Shown here: positions 6,543-12,354 of the stretch, piece by piece
Numbering within the stretch: position 1 is the stretch's first letter
Layout: every line of letters starts with the position of its first letter
Source of the DNA: an uncultured Burkholderiales bacterium
GTDB taxonomy: Bacteria > Pseudomonadota > Gammaproteobacteria > Burkholderiales > Burkholderiaceae_C
Assembly: GCA_903953985.1 (NCBI GenBank)
Contig: CAJBLW010000425.1
Span: 1-12,354, forward strand
Length of the DNA stretch: 12,354 nt
Direction of reading: 5' to 3'
Program-made: the position numbers and the translations under genes
Notes under the pieces: model-generated
Seen by the model: only the letters and a program-made list of their open reading frames with translations
The model's database searches: none
What the model was told of the DNA's origin: nothing

Positions 6543-7010
6543 TTACACCAGCCGTCGCGCCGAAATGATGCCGGTGTTCACGCCCACCCAATTGAGGCCG
6601 CCGAACAGCCGGGCGTGTTCGATCTTGACGCAGCGGTTGGTGACCGAATCCAGCCCGGCTTGCCGGGCCAGCGCATCGGCTTGCGGGTTGGCTACGCCCA
6701 ATTGTTGCCACAGGCAACGCGCACCCATCTGCACCGCTTGCCCGGCAATGGGCAGCACGTCTTCGGCGCGGCGAAACACGTCGACCATGTCCACCTTGAA
6801 AGGGATGTCGTCCAGGCTGGCGTAGCAGGTTTGGCCCAAGATCTCTTGGCCCGCATAGCGCGGGTTGACCGGCACGATCTTGAAGCCATGCGACTGCATG
6901 TACTTGGCTGCAAAGTAGCTTGGCCGGTGCCACTCGGCTGACAGGCCGACCACGGCGATGGTGTGACACGTTTTGAGGATGCGCCGCAGCGCCTGCAAAT
7001 CGTTGTGCAT
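6543..7010 (-). CDS. CoA-binding domain protein (YccU / CoA_binding_2 family)
   Basis: A 155-residue single-domain protein with a Rossmann-like fold, related to the CoA-binding part of acyl-CoA/succinyl-CoA synthetases but without catalytic domains. Family features are TIAVVGLS (17-24), GFKIVPVNPRY (42-52), a helix with DMVDVFRRAEDV (74-85), WQQLGV (101-106) and NRCVKIEH (125-132). The exact role of the family is not established; members bind CoA in crystal structures. The start at 7010 is chosen because MHNDLQ fits the family start and AAGG precedes it by 7 bases. A longer reading to 7100 would overlap the MFS gene without support. It sits 17 bases after the MFS stop and 50 bases before metY, which implies a shared transcript. 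Confidence 0.92.
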   Translation of the reverse strand: MHNDLQALRRILKTCHTIAVVGLSAEWHRPSYFAAKYMQSHGFKIVPVNPRYAGQEILGQTCYASLDDIPFKVDMVDVFRRAEDVLPIAGQAVQMGARCLWQQLGVANPQADALARQAGLDSVTNRCVKIEHARLFGGLNWVGVNTGIISARRLV

Positions 7011-7027
7011 GAAAGACCTTTTCCCGT

Positions 7028-8212
7028 TCAATACTGCGCTAAGCCACTGCGCTTCATCTGCCGTGAGGCCAAAGTGGCGCACAGCGACAGCACCCCGCAT
7101 ACGGCCATCACGCCCAGGTAGTGGCCGCTGTGGTCAAACACCGCACCGGCCAGCACCGGCCCGAGTAAATTACCCACAGCCGCGCCACTGTAAAGTGCCC
7201 CAACCACGCTGGCCACCGATTTGCCGCCAAAGTAATCCATGCAAATCGCCGGCAAGAGCGACACGATGCTGCCGTAACTCAGGCCAAACCACAACGCAAA
7301 CAGGACCAGCAGCGCATGCCCGTCAGCGGCTCCCCACAGCAGATACGACGCGCCCATGGACAGTTGCATCAGCACCAGTGTCTGCGCCCGGCCCAGCCGG
7401 TCGGCCACCAAGCCAATGGCAAAGCGCCCGACCAGGCTGCCCACCCCAATCAAGCCCACCAGACCCACGGCCAGCGCCTCGCTCAGGCCCAGATCGCGGG
7501 CCGAAGCCGACACGTGTGCAAAAGGGATGAACATCACGGACGAGGCCAGCACCGTGGCCAAGTACAGCCAGCGAAAGGTCGGGTTGCGCAAGGTTTCACG
7601 CAAAGTCAGGCCTGTGGCCGAGCCGCCTGCGCCCGTGGCTTGTGCCGCCGGTGCGCGCCGCAGCAAAGCCGCAGCCAGCAAACCCAGCACCAACACGCCC
7701 AGCGCCAACACTTGCATCGCCTCGCGCCAGGGCATGGGGCCAATGGCCATGGCCACCAGCACCGGCACCAGCAAGGTGCCCGCGCCCACGCCCGAGCTGG
7801 CAATGCCCCCGGCCAACCCGCGCCGGGTGGTGAACCAGGGCTGCACGCTGGCAATCGACGGGGTGTAAACCAGCGCAATACCCAGGCCCACCAGCAAGCC
7901 GTAGCTCACGTACACCGCCTGCAAGGACGTGGCCCAACTGGTGGCCAGCAAGCCCAGGGCGATCAGCGCCATGCCGGCCGAGCACACGATGCGCGGCCCG
8001 AACCGGTCGGCCAACATGCCGCCGCCTGCGCCCAACACAAAATAAACAAAGCCCGAGAGGCCAAAGATCCAGGACACATCGGCCCGCTGCGCCGAAAACT
8101 CGACGGCAAACGACTCAAAAAACGCCGCGAACGAATACGACACGCCGAAGATCAAGGCCAGGCACACAAAAGTGGCCCAAACCACCACCCAGGCGTAAGG
8201 GGTTTCTTTCAT
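7028..8212 (-). CDS. MFS transporter (monocarboxylate / oxalate-formate antiporter-like)
   Basis: A 394-residue, 12-TM inner-membrane carrier. TM1 begins at YAWVVVWATFVCLALIFGVS (6-25). The motif-A loop between TM2 and TM3 is GGMLADRFGPR (64-74), and its second-half equivalent is GRFAIGLVADRLGR (262-275). WFTTRRGLAGGIASSGVGAG (126-145) is characteristic of the MCT/OFA branch, whose members move small organic acids with protons or in exchange. A hydrophilic Ala/Gly-rich central loop is at about 186-205. The start at 8212 is preferred over a longer frame to 8281: GGAGA lies 5 bases upstream and MKETPYAW fits the family N-terminus. As first gene of the MFS-CoA-binding-metY run it may carry an organic acid linked to acyl-CoA or methionine metabolism, but the substrate is unknown. 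Confidence 0.9.
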   Translation of the reverse strand: MKETPYAWVVVWATFVCLALIFGVSYSFAAFFESFAVEFSAQRADVSWIFGLSGFVYFVLGAGGGMLADRFGPRIVCSAGMALIALGLLATSWATSLQAVYVSYGLLVGLGIALVYTPSIASVQPWFTTRRGLAGGIASSGVGAGTLLVPVLVAMAIGPMPWREAMQVLALGVLVLGLLAAALLRRAPAAQATGAGGSATGLTLRETLRNPTFRWLYLATVLASSVMFIPFAHVSASARDLGLSEALAVGLVGLIGVGSLVGRFAIGLVADRLGRAQTLVLMQLSMGASYLLWGAADGHALLVLFALWFGLSYGSIVSLLPAICMDYFGGKSVASVVGALYSGAAVGNLLGPVLAGAVFDHSGHYLGVMAVCGVLSLCATLASRQMKRSGLAQY

Positions 8213-8305
8213 GGTGTCTCCGGTGTTCGCATGTTGCAAAGCATTGTGCCTTGCATGGGATGGACGCACCCCTGGGGTCACAAAGCCTGTGTCACACTGG
8301 CGATC
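8213..8305. promoter_or_regulatory. Divergent control region between MFS and TPR-methyltransferase genes
   Basis: Ninety-three bases separate two genes read outward. The stretch holds three small symmetric sequences: TGCAA-N11-TTGCA (8235-8255), ACCCC-T-GGGGT (8268-8278) and GTGT-C-ACAC (8289-8297), plus a repeated GTCACA at 8278 and 8291. Any could be an operator; no clear -35/-10 pair was found. The assignment rests on position and symmetry only. Confidence 0.3.
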
Positions 8306-9505
8306 ATGGACCCTTCATTCGAACAAGCTCGCCAAGCCTTTGTGGCGGGCATCGAACAGTTTGAACGCCACCACTTCGAGGCGGCTGCAGCGCTGTTTGA
8401 GCAAGCTTTGCAGCACGCACCGGGCAGACCCTCGGTGTTGGTGAACTTGGGTGTGAGCTGCGTGCATCTGGGCCGATTTGAGCGGGCCGACGAGTGTCTG
8501 CGCCAAGCCTTAGACGCTGACGACTCTCAAACCGATGCCTGGATGGCCTGGGGCGTGACGCAACTGGCCTTGGGCAACTGGCCGCAAGCCTTGCATTGCC
8601 ACGACAAAGCGCGTGCCTTGGGGGCCGACGGGGCTGAATTTTGTTTGCGTTGGGGCCAATGTTTGGCGCATCAAGGGCGCTTGCCACAAGCCTTGCAAGC
8701 CTTTGAGCAGGCCTTGGCGCATGACCCCGATTTGGCCGAAGCCTGGAGCCAGCTGGCCCATCTGCAGCGTGACATGGGCCAGACCGCGCAGGCGATCGCG
8801 GGTTACCAGCGGGCGATGCAGCTGGGGGCCGACCCTGAGCTGCACCGCTACTACTTGGCTGCCCTCAGCCCGGAGCAGCCCATGGTGAATGCGCCAGCAG
8901 CGTATGTGGAAAAACTGTTTGACCAGTACGCCGATGACTTTGAGGCGCACCTGGTGGGCCAGTTGGGGTATCAGGGGCATCGCGTGTTGCTGGAGCACCT
9001 GCCCGTCCCCCCGGACACGCGGTTTGAGCGGGTTTGGGATTTGGGTTGTGGCACCGGCTTGTGTGGCAGCCTGATCCGCCCCCGAGCCGACCATTTGAGC
9101 GGGGTGGATCTGTCGTCGGCCATGGTCGTCAAGGCCCGTGCGCTCGGGGTGTACGACAGCCTGCACGCCCAGGAGCTGGTCGATTTTTTGAAGAAAAGCA
9201 CCGAGCAGGCCGACCTGGTACTGGCCGCTGACGTGTTCATTTATGTGGGCCAATTGGAGGCTATTTTTGAGGCCCTGAGCCCCCGCATGCAGCCGGGCGG
9301 CTGGCTGGCTTTTACCGTGGAAGAGGCGGATCCTGGCATGGCCGTGCAGTTGCACAGCACGCTGCGATATGCGCACGCCCTGACTTATCTGCAAGGGCTG
9401 GCCGCTCAGCATGGCTGGCAATGGGCCCGCTTGCACCGCGCTCCTTTGCGGCTGGACCATGCGCAGCCCCTCATGGGCGCTTATGTGTACCTGCAAAAGA
9501 CCTGA
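8306..9505 (+). CDS. TPR-repeat methyltransferase fusion (COG4976-like predicted SAM methyltransferase)
   Basis: A 399-residue cytoplasmic protein with no signal peptide. Residues 1 to about 185 are tandem tetratricopeptide repeats (for example AAALFEQALQHAPGRPSVLVNLG at 27-49 and ALQAFEQALAHDPDLAEAWSQLA at 129-151), a protein-interaction scaffold. A linker AAYVEKLFDQYADDFEAHLV (198-217) leads into a class I SAM-dependent methyltransferase. Its motif I is DLGCGTGLCG (245-254) and the acidic ribose-binding position is GVDLS (266-270). ADVFIYVG (308-315) marks motif IV, and GGWLAFTVEE (331-340) follows. The TPR part probably selects a protein or macromolecular target, which cannot be named. The open frame continues far upstream over the MFS gene; ATG 8306 is chosen because TPR homology begins there and it lies outside the MFS coding region. 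No strong Shine-Dalgarno is present. Confidence 0.9.
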   Translation: MDPSFEQARQAFVAGIEQFERHHFEAAAALFEQALQHAPGRPSVLVNLGVSCVHLGRFERADECLRQALDADDSQTDAWMAWGVTQLALGNWPQALHCHDKARALGADGAEFCLRWGQCLAHQGRLPQALQAFEQALAHDPDLAEAWSQLAHLQRDMGQTAQAIAGYQRAMQLGADPELHRYYLAALSPEQPMVNAPAAYVEKLFDQYADDFEAHLVGQLGYQGHRVLLEHLPVPPDTRFERVWDLGCGTGLCGSLIRPRADHLSGVDLSSAMVVKARALGVYDSLHAQELVDFLKKSTEQADLVLAADVFIYVGQLEAIFEALSPRMQPGGWLAFTVEEADPGMAVQLHSTLRYAHALTYLQGLAAQHGWQWARLHRAPLRLDHAQPLMGAYVYLQKT

Positions 9506-9537
9506 TTGGGCATGCGTCCAACGCCCGAGTGAGGGAA

Positions 9538-9557
9538 GGTCTAGACCGCTCAGCGGT
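9538..9557. other. Adjacent palindromes at the convergent gene junction
   Basis: GGTCTAGACC (9538-9547) is a perfect 10-base palindrome. It is overlapped by ACCGC-TCA-GCGGT (9545-9557), a 5-bp stem whose loop is the stop codon of the minus-strand gene. No T-run follows on either strand, so a terminator role is only a possibility. Together they fill the gap between two genes that end toward each other. Confidence 0.3.
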
Positions 9558-10803
9558 GGTAGGCCAGGCCCAGTGCGACGCCTCCGAACAAATCGCCTTC
9601 GACCAAAGGTACGCCGACAAACTCGGCTTGCAAGGCGTGTTGGAACGTTTGCAAGGCAGACGAGCCACCCGTGAGGTAGATGGCATCCAAAGACGCATCG
9701 CTCAGGCCCGCCCGCTGCACGCATTCACGCGCACAGGCCACGGTGCGTGCCAGCAGCTCGCGCAAGTGCAGCTGCATGTCTTCCAAGCCCAAACGCACTT
9801 GCAGGTTTTTCTCGATCACGGCCAGGTTCATCGATGTGTCCGTCAACTGCACCGAGCAGCGGATCTTGGCCTGCTCCACCTCGTGCGCCATCAGGTGGCC
9901 GTGGCGCTCGCTCAGGACCTGCATCAGGCGCTCGTGCAGGCGCGGGTTGCTGTAATTGCTGAGCAAGGTTTTGGCGTGGGCGATGGCTCTGGGTTGGTAT
10001 TGCCAGTGGATCAGGTGCCAGGTGGCCAGGTCAAAAAATACGCGGCTGGGCACCTCGCGCTGCCCGGGCCCCAAGTGCCTGTAGCCCAGCAGCGGCATGA
10101 CCTGCGCCAGGTTCAGTTGCCGGTCGTAATCGGTGCCGCCAATGTGCACACCCGAGGTCGCCAAAATGTCCGCACTGCGATCGGCTTGTTGCCTGCGGTC
10201 TGGCCCCAGGCGCACCACGGTGAAGTCCGAGGTGCCGCCCCCTAAGTCCACCACCAGCACGGTGCTTTCTTTTGTCAGGCGTTGTTCGTAGTCCAGCGCG
10301 GCCGCAATCGGCTCCAGCTGAAACGACACCTCGTCAAAACCCACCGACCGCACGGCTTGGCGCAGCGAGGCTTCGGCCTGCGCATCGCGCTCAGGGTCAT
10401 CGTCCACAAAGTGCACGGGCCGGCCCACCACCACGCGGCGAGGCGCACTGCCCAAGTTCTGCGCAGCGCGTTCGCGCAGGGTGGCCAAAAAGGTGCCGAT
10501 GATGTCCTGAAAACTGATCTGCTGGTGCCCGATTTGTGTGGTTTCCAACAGCAGCGGGCTGCCCAGCAGGCTTTTCAGCGAACGCATCAAGCGCCCATCG
10601 GTGCCTTCCATGTAATGCCGGATGGCATCGCGGCCAAAGTGGGTGCTGTGGTCTTCGGCGTTGTAGAACACGGCGGTGGGCATGGCCATGGCTTCGCCCT
10701 CCAGCGGGATCAGGCGGGCGTTGCCCTCGGGGCCGAGCCAGGCCATGGCCGAGTTGGAGGTGCCGAAATCGATGCCGAGTGTGCCGACGGGGGAGGACAT
10801 CAT
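9550..10803 (-). CDS. yegD: Hsp70-type actin-like ATPase without substrate-binding domain (YegD-like)
   Basis: A 417-residue cytoplasmic protein comprising only the nucleotide-binding half of an Hsp70. Phosphate 1 is GIDFGTSNSAMAW (10-22), the connect segment VVVGRPVHF (124-132) is followed by FQLEPIAAALDYE (161-173), phosphate 2 is LVVDLGGGTSDFTVV (183-197) and the adenosine motif is YLTGGSSALQTF (376-387). GVHIGGTDYDRQL (218-230) and VEQAKIRCS (309-317) also match E. coli YegD, which is slightly longer (about 450 residues). There is no peptide-binding domain or C-terminal lid, so it is not a classical DnaK. No DnaJ or GrpE partner lies nearby. Its cellular role is not established for the family. 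Two consecutive ATGs (10803 and 10800) are possible starts, and neither has a clear Shine-Dalgarno. It converges on the TPR-methyltransferase gene with a 44-base gap. Confidence 0.92.
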   Translation of the reverse strand: MMSSPVGTLGIDFGTSNSAMAWLGPEGNARLIPLEGEAMAMPTAVFYNAEDHSTHFGRDAIRHYMEGTDGRLMRSLKSLLGSPLLLETTQIGHQQISFQDIIGTFLATLRERAAQNLGSAPRRVVVGRPVHFVDDDPERDAQAEASLRQAVRSVGFDEVSFQLEPIAAALDYEQRLTKESTVLVVDLGGGTSDFTVVRLGPDRRQQADRSADILATSGVHIGGTDYDRQLNLAQVMPLLGYRHLGPGQREVPSRVFFDLATWHLIHWQYQPRAIAHAKTLLSNYSNPRLHERLMQVLSERHGHLMAHEVEQAKIRCSVQLTDTSMNLAVIEKNLQVRLGLEDMQLHLRELLARTVACARECVQRAGLSDASLDAIYLTGGSSALQTFQHALQAEFVGVPLVEGDLFGGVALGLAYHR

Positions 10804-11089
10804 GAATGGGGGCTGTCAATCAGAAGGGCTGAAGCCCGGGCGTAGGACGCATGCCTTGCGTTGGCATGTTTTAAGGACCGCGCATTTTGCCACCAAGTGC
10901 GTGAATGTCCTTTCACCCGCAAAGATGAAAGCTTGCGCATGCGCCACCGCATTGATGAATGGTCAATAATCAACAAAAATCTTAAAAATATCACTCTTGT
11001 GATCGGAAGGGTAATATTTACAACAACTTTGCGACCAAGAGGCGGGCGCAGCGACAGGGCCCACCCATTTGATAGAAAGAAATATTCAA
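10804..11089. promoter_or_regulatory. Non-coding leader with AT-rich core between divergent YegD-like and DUF1302 genes
   Basis: I see no gene in these 286 bases. The stretch about 10955-11030 is much richer in A and T than its surroundings. It contains the inverted repeat ATCAC-TCTT-GTGAT (10990-11003) and a near-palindrome GTAA-TAT-TTAC (11011-11021). The latter includes TAATAT (11012-11017), a plausible -10 element for the plus-strand gene that would place the transcript start near 11024. The -35 side would fall on the first inverted repeat but matches the consensus poorly. Further left are GCGCATGCGC (10935-10944) and CTTTCA-N10-TGAAAG around 10909-10931. Confidence 0.4.
10990..11003. promoter_or_regulatory. 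Candidate operator upstream of the DUF1302 gene
   Basis: ATCAC-N4-GTGAT is a perfect 5+5 inverted repeat within the AT-rich leader. It ends 8 bases before the TAATAT -10 candidate, where a bound repressor or a class II activator would sit. The cognate regulator is unknown. Confidence 0.35.
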
Positions 11090-12354
11090 GTGACCAAAAC
11101 AAGAAGCGTGCTGGTTTTTTCGGCCATGGCTGCGGCTTGTGTTCAGGCTGCCGCCATCGACATCCAACTGGGTGAGGGCGTTCGGGCGCAGCTCCATGGC
11201 GCGGTGACTTGGGGCACGCAAATCCGTACCGAATCGGCCAGTCCGGACGCGTATGCCGATTGGCCCTCCAGGGTCGTGCCCGGCACGGTCAAGGGCAACC
11301 TGCAGGGCCAGATCGGCGGGTCGAATTTGAACTTTGCCAAAGGCGAGGCCATTTCCAACGTGCTCAAGCTCGTCTGGGACCTGGACTTGAAAAAAGACAA
11401 CATGGGCCTCTTTGTGCGAGGCAGGGCCTGGCAAGATTTTGCGCTGGGGGAGAAAAACGCGGCCTATGGCCATTACCCCAACGGCTTTCAGCCTAACCAG
11501 CCGCTGAGTGACAAGGGGTTTGCCCCCAGCGCCCGGTTTGGCAACCTCGATTTTCATGAAGTCTTCTTGTACGGGCAGGTCGATGCGGGCACTGACGCAC
11601 CCCTTCAACTGCGTCTGGGTCGCCAAGTGCTCGCTTGGGGCGGTGCGCTCTTGGGCATGGGCAGCGTGAACTCGGCCATCAACCCCACCGATCTGGCTTC
11701 GCTGCAGCGTCCGGGCGCATCGCCTTCGGAAGGTCGCTTGCCTGTGGGCATGGCCAGTGCCCAGTGGTCGTTGGGCAGCCTGTGGCGTCTGGAGGGCTTT
11801 GCGGCCTACGAGTCACGCAGCTCGGTCTTGCCCGGTTGCGGCACCTTTTTCGACGTGCAGTCGTTTGCGCCACAGGGCTGCGATTTTGCGGCCTTGGCCG
11901 GCGCGTCCGAGCAAAGCCTGCTGGCCAGTGGCGCCTATTTGCACCGCAATGCCGATGTGAAAGCAGCCAGTGCGGGTGCCTATGGCTTTTTGGTGGGCTA
12001 CAAGGCCGAGCCCTGGGACGCCGATGTCAAATTATTTGCCATGAATACCCACAGCGCCAACCCCAGCTTGCGCATGACCATCAACGCCCTGACGCCGGGT
12101 GTTCGCTCGGTCAGCTACGCCATGGTCTATCCTGAAGATGTGTCTTTGTTGGGCTTGAGTTTTGCCAAAAAACTGGCCCCGACCACGCGCCTGTTGGGTG
12201 AAGTGGCTTACCGGCCGCATCAGCCCGTCACCTTGAACCCTTTTGACGTGCTGTCCAGCTTTGTCTCCCGCAGCCCGGCTTCGGTGCTGGCGCTGAACAA
12301 GGACATCACCACCTTGCCCGTGGGGGCCAGCTTTGACGCGTACGACCGTTTTGG
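11090..12354 (+). CDS. DUF1302-family envelope protein, 3' end cut by window edge
   Basis: The open frame runs 421 codons from the GTG at 11090 to the right edge with no stop. Residues 1 to about 22 form a Sec signal peptide (KTR, then VLVFSAMAAACVQAAA), so the protein leaves the cytoplasm. The DUF1302 core is clear: LRLGRQVLAWGGALLGMGSV (174-193), INPTDLASLQRPGA (197-210) and LPVGMASAQWSL (217-228). Alternating polar and hydrophobic residues suggest beta strands, consistent with an outer-membrane location. Cys250 and Cys264 flank GTFFDVQSFAPQG and could form a disulfide. In many proteobacteria such genes sit beside DUF1329 and RND/MMPL-type genes linked to hydrophobic compound use; a DUF1329 gene may follow outside the window. 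GTG is chosen because it keeps the basic n-region of the signal peptide; the Shine-Dalgarno is weak (AGAAAG, about 10 bases upstream). Confidence 0.88.
   Translation, partial: MTKTRSVLVFSAMAAACVQAAAIDIQLGEGVRAQLHGAVTWGTQIRTESASPDAYADWPSRVVPGTVKGNLQGQIGGSNLNFAKGEAISNVLKLVWDLDLKKDNMGLFVRGRAWQDFALGEKNAAYGHYPNGFQPNQPLSDKGFAPSARFGNLDFHEVFLYGQVDAGTDAPLQLRLGRQVLAWGGALLGMGSVNSAINPTDLASLQRPGASPSEGRLPVGMASAQWSLGSLWRLEGFAAYESRSSVLPGCGTFFDVQSFAPQGCDFAALAGASEQSLLASGAYLHRNADVKAASAGAYGFLVGYKAEPWDADVKLFAMNTHSANPSLRMTINALTPGVRSVSYAMVYPEDVSLLGLSFAKKLAPTTRLLGEVAYRPHQPVTLNPFDVLSSFVSRSPASVLALNKDITTLPVGASFDAYDRF

Noticed and set aside
5509..6825. Long plus-strand open frame (438 codons) opposite metY
   Set aside because: It is antisense to a clear PLP enzyme, its translation is His/Gly/Arg-rich with no family signature, and such frames arise from strong GC codon bias.
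7011..7100. Longer N-terminus for the CoA-binding protein
   Set aside because: It would overlap the MFS gene end, while a Shine-Dalgarno and family-like start occur at 7010.
7316..8305. 330-codon upstream extension of the TPR-methyltransferase frame
   Set aside because: It lies antisense to the MFS gene, its translation is low-complexity Gln/His/Arg-rich, and homology starts only at the ATG at 8306.
9506..9521. TTGGGC-ATGC-GTCCAA hairpin as a terminator for the TPR-methyltransferase
   Set aside because: The stem is short, includes a G-T pair and has no following T-run.
8510..9724. Long minus-strand open frame (404 codons) opposite the TPR-methyltransferase
   Set aside because: No domain is recognisable and both flanking genes on this stretch are well supported in other frames.
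10858..10885. Possible sigma-54 promoter (TTGGCATG-like) upstream of the DUF1302 gene
   Set aside because: The GC of the -12 element is missing at the required spacing on the plus strand, and the best minus-strand match has a 9-base rather than 10-base gap.
1..12354. A defence, toxin-antitoxin, secretion or mobile system hidden in the window
   Set aside because: Every substantial open stretch is accounted for by a recognisable housekeeping or accessory family; no nuclease, integrase, small paired genes, CRISPR-like array or att-type repeats were seen.

Overview
The window is GC-rich, densely coded DNA with strong codon bias and short gaps. Protein families and gene style point to a betaproteobacterium of the Burkholderiales, most likely Comamonadaceae; this is inferred from gene content and no rRNA or other marker is present. 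Ten genes are certain by family, and two of them run off the window ends. I see no tRNA, rRNA, CRISPR array, integrase, transposase or phage gene, so this looks like ordinary chromosome rather than an island.

Layout. (1) 1-2219, minus strand: a solute-uptake operon read right to left, with a GntR/FCD regulator, a periplasmic substrate-binding protein (ATGA overlap) and a polar amino acid ABC-type permease cut by the left edge. An ATCTTG-N4-CAAGAT inverted repeat next to a TATGAT -10 candidate upstream of the regulator suggests local autoregulation. (2) 2451-3164, minus: a YebC/TACO1-family protein followed by a strong intrinsic terminator (2399-2431). (3) 3303-5089, plus: an alpha/beta hydrolase carrying the fluoroacetate-dehalogenase catalytic set, coupled by an ATGA overlap to a 10-TM EamA/DMT exporter. 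(4) 5136-5162: a palindromic element between convergent genes. (5) 5209-8212, minus: a three-gene run of MFS transporter, small CoA-binding protein and O-acetylhomoserine sulfhydrylase (metY). (6) 8306-9505, plus: a TPR-methyltransferase fusion. (7) 9550-10803, minus: a YegD-like Hsp70-type ATPase without a substrate-binding domain. (8) 10804-11089: a non-coding leader with an AT-rich core. (9) 11090 to the right edge, plus: a DUF1302-family envelope protein with a signal peptide.

How the genes work together: the first block is a self-regulated importer whose binding protein lacks the Asp that usually anchors an alpha-amino group, so the solute is uncertain. The hydrolase-exporter pair may process and then expel a small carboxylate. 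The metY block joins sulfur assimilation into homocysteine with a CoA-binding protein and a monocarboxylate-type carrier. The TPR-methyltransferase and the YegD-like protein are convergent neighbours with no shared transcript.

I did not find a convincing undescribed multi-gene system. The points most worth a second look are the hydrolase with a changed pocket residue plus its coupled exporter, the binding protein with a non-canonical ligand site and its nearby operator, and the stand-alone YegD-like ATPase.
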